DNA of 64,000 nt from contig QHVH01000022.1 in the NCBI GenBank assembly GCA_003222245.1, positions 1-64,000 of the forward strand, in the 5' to 3' direction. The notes under the pieces were generated by a model. It had not been told where the DNA came from, searched no databases, and saw nothing but the letters and a program-made list of their open reading frames with translations. The DNA comes from Blastocatellia bacterium AA13 (GTDB taxonomy: Bacteria > Acidobacteriota > Blastocatellia > UBA7656). The position numbers and the translations under genes were made by a program. Every line of letters starts with the position of its first letter. Position 1 is the first letter of the stretch. This document shows, one piece after another, positions 8,546 to 16,311 of the stretch.

Positions 8546-10012
8546 ATGATCCTGCGACATTTAATTCACCGGGCGAGTGAGATCGCGTTGTTTCAGCCCC
8601 GCAATCGGGCCTCGTCCGATCCGCCGGTTATGCATGGCTCGCGCTATGGCATATTGGCGCAGGTTTCGATACGCAACACGTACTACAACAACTCGGAGGG
8701 CCGGTGCCCGGATTTTCGGGTTTATCCAACGGCGGCGACGCGTCTTTTGATGGCGACGCTCGGTCTTCTGCTCAAGGACGAGGGCATCGGCTTCTCGGTG
8801 CTCTATGACATGAACCGCGCGGAGAATCTCTTCAATTTCCTCAGGCATCAGGCGGAAAGAGGGTTCCAGGTTCCCGAGGTCACAGGCGTCTGGACGCGCC
8901 TGTCGTTCGCCCTGTCTTTGAGGAATCCGTACTTCATTAACTTCACGGCGATTCCGGTGGACACCGAACCGACCAAACTGAACTTCTACTTCAGTAATCA
9001 GGAGGCCCACGTCGGTCCCGACGGCGAGGTGATCTTGAATCAGGGCAAGTGGGTTGTCGCCGACGAGCGGCTTCCGGTTATCCCGACTCAGTACCAGGTT
9101 CTGGTAAGCGATCGGGTAATGGCTGTACAGGTCAACGCCATATCGGGTGTCGAGGTCATAACCGAGCCTCGGTGTTCCAGCCATGTCCATTCGTTCGAGA
9201 ACAATTTCGACAAGGCCGACATCGGAGTATCAAGTCCGCCGCTCTTCTGCTCGGAAATCGTCTATCTGAATTTTTCGCTGTTGCCCGAAGATAAATATAC
9301 GATTGAGAAGATCGGCTATGATGGAAAGCCTGTCGAAGAACCGCGGCCTGTCTTATACACGGCGCCATACCCGACTCCGCTCTGCTTCATCGATCTACTG
9401 TTCACGGATCCGCTGATTGAGCCGGGCGCCCCACCGTCGCCGTCGCGCGCCGAGGGGATCTACCCGGTGAGGGATCTCTGGGGAATCAACCCTTCGGTCG
9501 TTCCAATTGACTACCATCTCGATTTTCGAAGGCGAAGGACGATCTGGAATTATTACATCGCGCCCCAACCAGGCTCCGAGAAGTTAGTGGATCTGAGGAT
9601 CGTCGATGTAACGAGGCGGGATCAGTTGGACCCGTTGTCCGGCAAGATAACTTTTAACGGACCTTGCTGCGTACGGCTGGCGAACGGTTCAACGGCATAT
9701 CGTTTTATCTCCAAGGAAAAAATACCGCTCGAAGAGCAGAGTCAGCTTCGATTCCAGTTGCGCGGCCGCCGCAAGGGCCTCGCTCCGACCGAGAGCGTTC
9801 TTATCGACCGGCTTCCAGTCGCGTCGAGTCAGCAGGTGCTTCCGCTGACTCGAGAAGCGGTGTGCGAAGCTCTGCAAGCCAGTCTATGCGAGGGCGCGGA
9901 ATCCAGACCCCGCTGTCGCGAGATGATTGCGCGGATGTGCAACTTCGCAGTCGACCAGCCCCGCGGGTCACCGCCCGCGGCGGTCTACTCGGAGATCTAC
10001 GTTTATGTGTGA
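8546..10012 (+). CDS. Unrecognised eCIS-associated structural protein
   Basis: A 488-residue protein between the cap and sheath genes. I recognise no family. It is beta-rich, begins with a segment full of aromatic residues (RYGILAQVSIRNTYYNN), has no signal peptide or membrane segment, and includes repeated short strand-turn patterns and several Pro-rich loops (around 280-300). The last residues VYSEIYVYV form a beta strand. Cysteines are clustered in the final 80 residues (CVRL, CEALQASLCEG, CREMIARMC). Its position and strand make a particle component or assembly factor likely. Because no tail-fibre gene is found elsewhere, a surface or fibre role is one option, and a cap accessory another. 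The start has no good ribosome site (GAGGG is about 20 bases upstream). Confidence 0.6.
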   Translation: MILRHLIHRASEIALFQPRNRASSDPPVMHGSRYGILAQVSIRNTYYNNSEGRCPDFRVYPTAATRLLMATLGLLLKDEGIGFSVLYDMNRAENLFNFLRHQAERGFQVPEVTGVWTRLSFALSLRNPYFINFTAIPVDTEPTKLNFYFSNQEAHVGPDGEVILNQGKWVVADERLPVIPTQYQVLVSDRVMAVQVNAISGVEVITEPRCSSHVHSFENNFDKADIGVSSPPLFCSEIVYLNFSLLPEDKYTIEKIGYDGKPVEEPRPVLYTAPYPTPLCFIDLLFTDPLIEPGAPPSPSRAEGIYPVRDLWGINPSVVPIDYHLDFRRRRTIWNYYIAPQPGSEKLVDLRIVDVTRRDQLDPLSGKITFNGPCCVRLANGSTAYRFISKEKIPLEEQSQLRFQLRGRRKGLAPTESVLIDRLPVASSQQVLPLTREAVCEALQASLCEGAESRPRCREMIARMCNFAVDQPRGSPPAAVYSEIYVYV

Positions 10013-10044
10013 GTGACTACGGAACAAACGAAAGGAGCAGCTTG

Positions 10045-11721
10045 ATGGCAACATCTTTTATGCACCGCAATACGCCGGGCGTCTACATCACGGAATTCGA
10101 TGCGTTTCCACCGTCGATTGTAGGCGTCCAGACCGCCGTTCCCGCTTTTATCGGATACACCGAAACCGCCGAGGTGAGCGGGAAACCCATATACTTCAAA
10201 CCCATCCCGATAGGATCGCTTGCCGATTACGAAGCAATTTTTGGCAAAGGCTTCGTGCCGAACTACGACATCGCTCAGATCTTCGGGTCACCGGCGGGCT
10301 CGCCGCCGCCGGCCGACTCGTACGACTTTGTCGTGGAAGCATGCGAAACACTGTGTTCTCCCCCGATCGTCGAGAACGAGTACTACAAGCTCACGCAGCC
10401 TTCGACAAACGAGTCGGCGTTCAATCTCTATAACAGCCTGCGCCTGTTCTACAACAACGGAGGCGCTAACTGCTACATCGTCTCAGTCGGCAGCTACACC
10501 GACCAGGGAGCTCATCCGGGAGGCGTCCCTATTACTTATGTCGATCTGAAGAAAGGGCTGGATGCAATAGCCGATCAGAACGGTCCAACCATACTTGTTA
10601 TTCCCGATGCGGTCTTGCTCAACCGCCGCGAGGATTTTTATCAGCTCGCCGAGGATATGCTCAAGCAGTGCGGAAGCACGCAGGATCGAGTAGCGATCCT
10701 GGATGTCTACGACACTGAAGCGTTGAATCAGGGAGACCCGGGTTTCAGCCTAAAGATGCGGGCTATTATTGAGGATTTCTGGACGCATATTTCAGGAAGC
10801 ATGTTCCGCAAATACGGAATGGCGTACTTCCCGTTTCTCAATTCGGCGGTTGTGCAGCCAAGCGAGATCCTCTATACGAACTTCAACATCGGGAATCGCG
10901 GCGACGCGTTTAAGACGCACACGCTGACAATGCTGCAGGACGACATTCTGCGAGTCGAAGCGCAGCGCACCTACGGACAAGACACGAGTCAGTATAAACG
11001 AGTCGACAAGTACATCACCGACCTCGATCCGAACATCACCGATCCCGCGGACACCACAGCCGTGAGCAGGCTGAATCAGAATCTTGTCAACGCTCTCCCA
11101 ATCCTCGGCCAGATTGAAAATGTCATCGCGTCCAAGATAGACGTCCTGCCGCCCAGCGGAGCGATGGCGGGCGTGTTCACGCTCAACGACCAGAATCGCG
11201 GAGTATGGAATGCTCCGGCGAATATGACCCTCGCGTCGGTGCTGTCGCCGACCGTTAAGCTTAACAACGATCAGCAAGGCGAGTTGAACAGGCCGCTGAA
11301 TGGGGTCGCCATCGACGTGATCCGCCAGTTCCCCGGCCGAGGCTCGGTGGTCTGGGGCGCGAGAACGCTCGACGGCAATAGCAATGACTGGCGGTACATT
11401 CAGGTTCGGCGCACGATGATTTACATCGAGCAATCGATAAAGAACGCGCTGAATCAATTCGTATTCGCCGCCAATGACGCCAAGACCTGGGTCGCGGCCG
11501 TCTCGATGGCTTCAAATTTCCTGCAGGGCCTCTGGTCTCAAGGCGGGTTAATGGGCGCGACCGCGAAGGAAGCTTTCACCGTCCAGTGCGGGCTCGGCAG
11601 CACAATGACTCCGATGGATATTCTCGAAGGCTATATGGTCGCCCAGGTGACCTTGCAAATGATACGGCCGGCGGAGTTCATCGAGCTCACGTTCAAACAA
11701 AAGATGGAAGGCCTGGCTTGA
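10045..11721 (+). CDS. Contractile sheath protein (Afp2-4-like)
   Basis: The ATG at 10045 has AAGGAG 7 bases upstream; the open frame extends further left over the previous gene but that part is a shadow. The 558-residue product starts with the sheath signature NTPGVYITEFDAFPPSIVGV followed by TAVPAFIGYTE, and ends with the conserved C-terminal sheath domain: RRTMIYIEQSIKNALNQFVF, WVAAVSMASNFLQGLWSQGG, then MTPMDILEGYMVAQVTLQM. The terminal strands are those that interlock neighbouring sheath subunits. Serratia Afp has three sheath paralogues; here there is only one, as in simpler eCIS. It would surround the tube and contract to drive it into the target. Confidence 0.95.
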   Translation: MATSFMHRNTPGVYITEFDAFPPSIVGVQTAVPAFIGYTETAEVSGKPIYFKPIPIGSLADYEAIFGKGFVPNYDIAQIFGSPAGSPPPADSYDFVVEACETLCSPPIVENEYYKLTQPSTNESAFNLYNSLRLFYNNGGANCYIVSVGSYTDQGAHPGGVPITYVDLKKGLDAIADQNGPTILVIPDAVLLNRREDFYQLAEDMLKQCGSTQDRVAILDVYDTEALNQGDPGFSLKMRAIIEDFWTHISGSMFRKYGMAYFPFLNSAVVQPSEILYTNFNIGNRGDAFKTHTLTMLQDDILRVEAQRTYGQDTSQYKRVDKYITDLDPNITDPADTTAVSRLNQNLVNALPILGQIENVIASKIDVLPPSGAMAGVFTLNDQNRGVWNAPANMTLASVLSPTVKLNNDQQGELNRPLNGVAIDVIRQFPGRGSVVWGARTLDGNSNDWRYIQVRRTMIYIEQSIKNALNQFVFAANDAKTWVAAVSMASNFLQGLWSQGGLMGATAKEAFTVQCGLGSTMTPMDILEGYMVAQVTLQMIRPAEFIELTFKQKMEGLA

Positions 11722-11797
11722 GCCCGGCAAAGCGCCGATGGCTTCGCGCGAGTAACATCGCACTTTGAACCGCTAAGAAAAATCACCAGGAGGCGTT

Positions 11798-12250
11798 ATG
11801 GCAGGTGAAGTTCAAGACAATGTATGGCCGCTACCAAAGTTTTATTTCTCCGTTAAGTTGGGAGACGACAGCTCCGTCAATTTTCAGGAAGTCGACGGTC
11901 TTAACAGCGAGACTCAGGTCATCGAGTACCGCCACGGCAACAGCCCGATCTTCTATCCGATAAAGATGCCGGGCCTGGGGAAGGTCGGAAACGTGACGAT
12001 GCGAAAGGGCACTTTCGTCAACGACAACAAATTCTGGGATTGGTACAACGAGATCAAGATGAACACCATCAAGCGCCGCACGGTCGTCGTGAATCTTCTG
12101 GACGAAGTCGGCGCCCCCAAGATGGTGTGGACGCTCAACAATGCGTGGCCGACAAAGATTACGGGAACCGATCTAAAGTCCGAAGGCAACGAAGTGGCCG
12201 TCGAATCGATCGAGATCGCCTTCGAAACGCTTACAGTGGCCGCGCCATAG
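11798..12250 (+). CDS. Inner tube protein (Afp1-like, gp19 fold)
   Basis: A 150-residue protein with AGGAGG 5 bases before its ATG, the strongest ribosome site in the locus, as fits the most abundant tube subunit. It has the tail-tube layout: WPLPKFYFSVKLGDDSSVNF, EVDGLNSETQVIEYRHG, then the strand MRKGTFVNDNKFWDWYNEIK and a terminal AVESIEIAFETLTV strand. Hexameric rings of this protein stack inside the sheath and form the lumen in which cargo is carried. Length is as usual for the family. Confidence 0.93.
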   Translation: MAGEVQDNVWPLPKFYFSVKLGDDSSVNFQEVDGLNSETQVIEYRHGNSPIFYPIKMPGLGKVGNVTMRKGTFVNDNKFWDWYNEIKMNTIKRRTVVVNLLDEVGAPKMVWTLNNAWPTKITGTDLKSEGNEVAVESIEIAFETLTVAAP

Positions 12251-12268
12251 GAGAACAGGAGCTGACCG

Positions 12269-12808
12269 ATGGCGGAGGACTACTATCCCCCTGGCGGCTT
12301 TTATTTCACCGTCAAAGTGCTTGGCTCGGCCACGGCTCTTTCCTTATTGACGGACATAGACGCCAGCTTTCAAGAGATCTCGGGAGTTCAGGCCGAGTGG
12401 GACACGGAAGAGGTCGTCGAAGGAGGCGAAAACCGTTTTGTCCACCGGCTCCCTCGGCCTGCCAAATACTCGAATCTCGTGCTCAAGCGGGGCATCGTCA
12501 CCAAGGGATCATTCTTATCGGAGTGGTTTGGGCTGACGATCGGTTCAGCCCTCACGCTGCCGATCATTCCTCAGAACTTGCTGGTGATGCTGCTTAACGA
12601 CAACGGATGGCCGACGAACGCCTGGATATTCGTGAACGCGTATCCGCTTCGCTGGGATGTCGGCCCCTTTAACTCGATGGACAACAAGATCCTGATCGAG
12701 ACGCTGGAGTTGTCCTACAACTACTTTCAGCGGATCAACGTCAATGTCGAAGGCGCGGCCGCGGCTCTTGCAGCCCTCACGCTCGCGGTCGCCCGCCTGG
12801 CTGTGTAA
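12269..12808 (+). CDS. Second tube-family protein (Afp5-like tube initiator)
   Basis: A 179-residue paralogue of the preceding tube protein with the same strand order: PPGGFYFTVKVL, DASFQEISGVQAEWDTEEVV, LVLKRGIVTKGSFLSEWF, and a final ILIETLELSYNYF strand. A C-terminal Ala-rich tail (AAAALAALTLAVA) is extra. In Afp and PVC the Afp5 protein forms the tube ring that joins the tube to the baseplate hub. It is 18 bases after tube protein 1, with GGAG 7 bases upstream of the ATG. Confidence 0.85.
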   Translation: MAEDYYPPGGFYFTVKVLGSATALSLLTDIDASFQEISGVQAEWDTEEVVEGGENRFVHRLPRPAKYSNLVLKRGIVTKGSFLSEWFGLTIGSALTLPIIPQNLLVMLLNDNGWPTNAWIFVNAYPLRWDVGPFNSMDNKILIETLELSYNYFQRINVNVEGAAAALAALTLAVARLAV

Positions 12809-12859
12809 GGCCGGGGAGATGTCTTCTATCGGAGGGTCTGTAACGCCGGTTCTATAACT

Positions 12860-13030
12860 ATGGCTCTCGAGATAAACGAAATCGGAATAAGGATGCAGGT
12901 GCGCGACGGCGCCGAACAGGCGAAAGGCGCGTCGGACGGCGGCGGCTGCCGCGATCTCGATCGCGAACAGATCGTCGAAGACGTCGTGTTACGCGTCCTC
13001 AAGATTCTGAAGCTGCAAAAGGAGCGTTGA
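12860..13030 (+). CDS. Small Afp6-like protein (DUF5908-type)
   Basis: A 56-residue open frame starting MALEINEIGIRMQVRD and ending VVLRVLKILKLQKER. The N-terminal pattern M-x-L-E-I-N-E-I-x-I-R is what small DUF5908 proteins between the Afp5 and Afp7 genes have, and the C-terminal amphipathic helix also fits. The stop TGA at 13028 is directly followed by the GTG start of the LysM gene at 13032, and its last codons contain the AAAGGAG that serves that gene. A role as assembly helper of the baseplate hub is inferred from position only. No strong ribosome site precedes its ATG. Confidence 0.72.
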   Translation: MALEINEIGIRMQVRDGAEQAKGASDGGGCRDLDREQIVEDVVLRVLKILKLQKER

Positions 13031-13031
13031 C

Positions 13032-13733
13032 GTGGGCTTTTTCGGCGGCCTTCAAAAGATGAAGATCCTCGCCTACGAGGTCGGCAAGTTCAAAACGCCG
13101 GTAGCTGAGTTCTCCGTCTACATAAATCCCGAGAAGTACAGCCACAGCTTTGAGATCTGTTACAACGATGTTCAGGCTCAGGGCGCGCCGGGCGGCTCGC
13201 CAAACTTCAACAAGGTGCTGTCGGAGACAGTGAAATTCGAGATCGTGTTCGACGGAACCGGAGTCGTATCGAGCGCGATCCCCGGCGTCATTCCGTTCAT
13301 GGCCGACGGGATCACCAAACAGATCGCGGCATTCAAGAGCGTTGTCTATAACTACGACGGCGAGATTCACAGCCCGAAGTATCTGGAGCTGGTCTGGGGT
13401 ACGCTCGAGTTCACGTGCAGATTGTCCGCGCTGTCGATCACCTACACGCTCTTCAAACCCGACGGCACTCCGCTTCGCGCGCGCGCCGACGCGACGTTCA
13501 TAAGCTACAAAGATGAAACCGAGCTCGCGCTGAGCTCGGACGCACGGTCGCCCGATCTCACAAAGGTGCTCACCGTCAGGGCCGGGGATACGTTGCCGTT
13601 GATGTGCTACGGCGTCTACGGCAGCAGCAACTATTACACGCAGGTGGCGGAGGTCAACGGCATAACCGATTTTCGAAACCTGGTCGTCGGATCAATGATC
13701 ACGTTTCCGCCGTTGGGAGACGCCGCGGCATGA
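13032..13733 (+). CDS. LysM-domain baseplate hub protein (Afp7-like)
   Basis: A 233-residue protein with a GTG start and AGGAG 7 bases upstream. The N-terminal two thirds match CIS proteins of the Afp7 and phage gp53/LysM kind: FKTPVAEFSVYINPEKYSHS, then TVKFEIVFDGTGVV, and GTLEFTCRLSALSITYTLF. The C-terminus is a LysM module (about 178-228): TVRAGDTLPLMCYGVYGSS, then QVAEVNGITDFRNLVVGSMI and FPPL. In the particle it clamps the first tube ring to the hub and may contact peptidoglycan only incidentally. The stop overlaps the spike gene start (ATGA). Confidence 0.92.
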   Translation: MGFFGGLQKMKILAYEVGKFKTPVAEFSVYINPEKYSHSFEICYNDVQAQGAPGGSPNFNKVLSETVKFEIVFDGTGVVSSAIPGVIPFMADGITKQIAAFKSVVYNYDGEIHSPKYLELVWGTLEFTCRLSALSITYTLFKPDGTPLRARADATFISYKDETELALSSDARSPDLTKVLTVRAGDTLPLMCYGVYGSSNYYTQVAEVNGITDFRNLVVGSMITFPPLGDAAA

Positions 13734-15523
13734 GTACTCCAACGCCGCTTACTGCCAATACCTCTCTGGTGAGCTTCTCCATCAAGGTGGAAGGCAAAGA
13801 GATCGAGGACACATATCAAGTCGAGTCGATCGACACGTGGGTTGCGGTGAACAAGGTCCCAAAAGCGAAAGTTGTTATCTTCGACGGCAGCGCAGCCAAA
13901 CGCGATTTTCCGCTGAGCAATCTCAAGACGTTCTTGCCGGGTTCGAAGATCGAGATCGCCGCGGGTTACAACCAGAAAAACACGGTCATTTTCAAAGGCA
14001 TCATCGTCAAGCAGGGCATCGAGATCGATCAGACCCAGGGCTCAAAGCTGGTCATCGATATAACCGATCAGGCGATAAAGATGACCCTGGAACGAAAGAA
14101 CGCGATCTTCGAAAAGATCAAAGACAGCGCGCTGATCGAAAAGCTGATCGGCGACAGCAGCCTCGCGAAAGACGTCGCGCCGACCAACGTCGTTCACGAG
14201 GACATAGTTCAGTATTACGCGAGCGATTGGGATCTGATGTTGATGCGGGCGGAGATGAATGGATTCATCGTGATTGCCGATGGCGGCAAGGTTACGGTTA
14301 ATAAGCCCGATACGCAGCAGCCGCCGGTACTACTGCTCGAATACGGCGTATCGATCCTGGATCTGCAGGCCGAGATGGATGCCGCCACCCAGTTCGCGCC
14401 CTCCGCGATCAAGAGCTACACCTGGGACCCGGCTTCACAAAAGCTTATCGATTCCGGCCCAGGAACGGTCAACGTCAAAGAGCAGGGCAATGTCCCTTCT
14501 GGGCAGTTGGCGAAGGTATTCAACGCTCGCAAGTTCAACCAGCAGACCGGCGCGCTCGAAAAAGCAGCGCTGCAGGACTGGTCGTCCGGAGAATTGCTCA
14601 AATCAAAGATGTCCAAGATCCTCGGACATGTCCGGTTCCAGGGAAGTGCAAAGGCGCAGACCGGAAAGATGATTCAACTCGCCGGTTTGGGCGCAAGGTT
14701 CAACGGCGCTGCGTTCATCGGCGGCGTTCATCAGAGCATCACCGACGGAAAGTGGCTGACGACCGTCGGCTTTGGATTGAGCGCAAACTGGTTTGCGTCC
14801 GAAGCCCCGAATATCGAAGCGCCCGAGGCTTCGGGACAGTTGCCCGCCATAAGCGGAATGCAGACCGGCATAGTTAAACAGGTCTCGAAGGACCCCGGCG
14901 GCGAGTTTCGAGTTTTAGTCAGGCTTCCATTGTTGCAAGACAATGCGAAAGGCGTTTGGGCGCGGCTTGCGACGTTCTACGGCTCGAACAAGATCGGAGC
15001 TGTCTTCTATCCTGAGGTCAACGATGAAGTCATAGTCGGATTCATGAATCAAGACCCGCGCTATCCAGTAATCCTGGGCAGCGTGTACAGCAAGAAGCTT
15101 CCTCCGCCTTATCCGCCCGACGACAAGAATACAAAGAAGGCCATCGTTACGAAGGGCAAGCTCGAGATCTTCTTCGACGACCTGAACAAAATTATCGAGA
15201 TCAAGACGCCCGGCAAGCACACGATAAAAATGGACGACAAGACGGGCGCGATTTCGATCAAGGACAGCAATCGCAACACGGTTTCATTATCGAAGGGCGG
15301 CATCGCTCTGGACAGCGGATCGAATATCAAGATCACCGCCAAAGGCAATATCACTATTCAGGCCGGAGCGAATCTCGCGTTGAGCGCCAAGGCGAACGCC
15401 TCGATTGAAGGAATCCAGGTCGCTAACAATGCAAAGGCGAAATTCAGCGCAAAGGGCGCCCTATCGGAAGTGACTGCCTCCGGAATGCTCACGGTTCGCG
15501 GCGCTCTAGTAAAGATCAATTAG
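13730..15523 (+). CDS. VgrG-like spike protein (Afp8-like)
   Basis: The ATG at 13730 overlaps the previous stop by four bases and gives 597 residues; the frame is open further left, but that is shadow. Residues 1-360 resemble the gp27-like hub (phage late control D): LVSFSIKVEGKEIEDTYQVE, the VNVKEQGN linker and FNARKFNQQTGALEKAALQ. Residues about 380-460 form the gp5-type OB fold (GIVKQVSKDPGGEFRVLVRL, YPEVNDEVIVGFMNQDPRYP, VILGSVY). The C-terminus (480-597) is a beta-helix needle with short repeats such as ITAKGNITIQAGANLALSAK. It forms the trimeric spike that carries the PAAR tip. Confidence 0.95.
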   Translation: MSTPTPLTANTSLVSFSIKVEGKEIEDTYQVESIDTWVAVNKVPKAKVVIFDGSAAKRDFPLSNLKTFLPGSKIEIAAGYNQKNTVIFKGIIVKQGIEIDQTQGSKLVIDITDQAIKMTLERKNAIFEKIKDSALIEKLIGDSSLAKDVAPTNVVHEDIVQYYASDWDLMLMRAEMNGFIVIADGGKVTVNKPDTQQPPVLLLEYGVSILDLQAEMDAATQFAPSAIKSYTWDPASQKLIDSGPGTVNVKEQGNVPSGQLAKVFNARKFNQQTGALEKAALQDWSSGELLKSKMSKILGHVRFQGSAKAQTGKMIQLAGLGARFNGAAFIGGVHQSITDGKWLTTVGFGLSANWFASEAPNIEAPEASGQLPAISGMQTGIVKQVSKDPGGEFRVLVRLPLLQDNAKGVWARLATFYGSNKIGAVFYPEVNDEVIVGFMNQDPRYPVILGSVYSKKLPPPYPPDDKNTKKAIVTKGKLEIFFDDLNKIIEIKTPGKHTIKMDDKTGAISIKDSNRNTVSLSKGGIALDSGSNIKITAKGNITIQAGANLALSAKANASIEGIQVANNAKAKFSAKGALSEVTASGMLTVRGALVKIN

Positions 15524-15573
15524 GCGATAGGGAAGAGGGAAATCGCCAGTGACCAATAACAAAAGGAGCGAAC

Positions 15574-15876
15574 ATGCCGCCGGCAGCCAGGGTAATTGAT
15601 CTTCACCAGTGTCCGATGAGTACGCCCGTCGGGCCCGTGCAGATACCGCATGTAGGCGGGCCGATACTCGGGCCGGGCGTGCCTACGGTTCTTATCGCGG
15701 GCCTTCCGGCAGCCAAGGTCGGCGATCTTGCCTTTTGCATCGGGCCGCCCGACGCGCTTGTGAAAGGATCGCAGACCGTCAAAATCGGAGGCATGCCGGC
15801 CGCGCGCATGGGCGACAAGACCGCTCACGGAGGCACGATCATCCTTGGATGGCCGCTGGTACTAATCGGAGGTTGA
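15574..15876 (+). CDS. PAAR spike-tip protein (Afp10-like)
   Basis: A 100-residue protein; AAGGAG is 5-6 bases before the ATG. It is a classical PAAR-domain protein: PPAARVIDLHQCPM at the start (ligands H and C), repeats of the type PAAKVGD and PAARMGD, CIGPPDAL, and a HGGTIILG end. His and Cys residues bind a metal at the tip of the cone. It has no toxin extension, so cargo is delivered by other proteins. It sits on the end of the Afp8-like trimer encoded just upstream. Confidence 0.95.
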   Translation: MPPAARVIDLHQCPMSTPVGPVQIPHVGGPILGPGVPTVLIAGLPAAKVGDLAFCIGPPDALVKGSQTVKIGGMPAARMGDKTAHGGTIILGWPLVLIGG

Positions 15877-15882
15877 ACCGCG

Positions 15883-16308
15883 TTGCAACGATCTAAGAAG
15901 TCATTTCTGGGAACTGGGTGGAGCTTCCCGCCCAGGTTCTCGACCGGCGACTACAGTGTCGTAATGGTCAGCGACGAAGAGGACATAAACGAGAGCCTCT
16001 GGATTCTGTTCTCGACCGCCTTAGGCGAGCGCATCATGCTGCCGGAATACGGCGGCACGCTGAAGCAGTATGTATTCGCAAGCATCACGGCCACGTTGAT
16101 GACCCAGATAGGATCGGCGGTGCAACAAGCGGCCTTATATTGGGAGCCTCGCATAATCGTGGATGAAGTCAGTGTCGAGCCTGCCGCGAACGCCGAAGGC
16201 ATTATTCTGATCACGGTCGGTTACACGATTCGAAAGACCAACGCGCGAAACAATCTTGTCTACCCTTTCTACATTCAGGAAGGCTCTCTTGCGGCGGGAG
16301 GACAATAG
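15883..16308 (+). CDS. Baseplate wedge protein, gp25-like (Afp9-like)
   Basis: 141 residues. The start is taken as TTG at 15883 because GGAGG ends 10 bases upstream and no in-frame ATG precedes the domain. The GPW/gp25 signature is clear: FSTGDYSVVMVSDEEDINES, then LGERIMLPEYGGTLKQYVF, and a closing strand GIILITVGYTIRKTN followed by NLVYPFYI. gp25-like proteins start sheath assembly by offering the first strand partner for the sheath handshake. Only seven bases separate it from the PAAR gene and three from the baseplate J gene, so these are one transcript. Confidence 0.93.
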   Translation: MQRSKKSFLGTGWSFPPRFSTGDYSVVMVSDEEDINESLWILFSTALGERIMLPEYGGTLKQYVFASITATLMTQIGSAVQQAALYWEPRIIVDEVSVEPAANAEGIILITVGYTIRKTNARNNLVYPFYIQEGSLAAGGQ

Positions 16309-16311
16309 GCT

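Noticed and set aside
9664-10044. Upstream extension of the sheath open frame
   Set aside because: Overlaps the previous gene in another frame; the ATG at 10045 has a strong ribosome site and the sheath signature follows at once.
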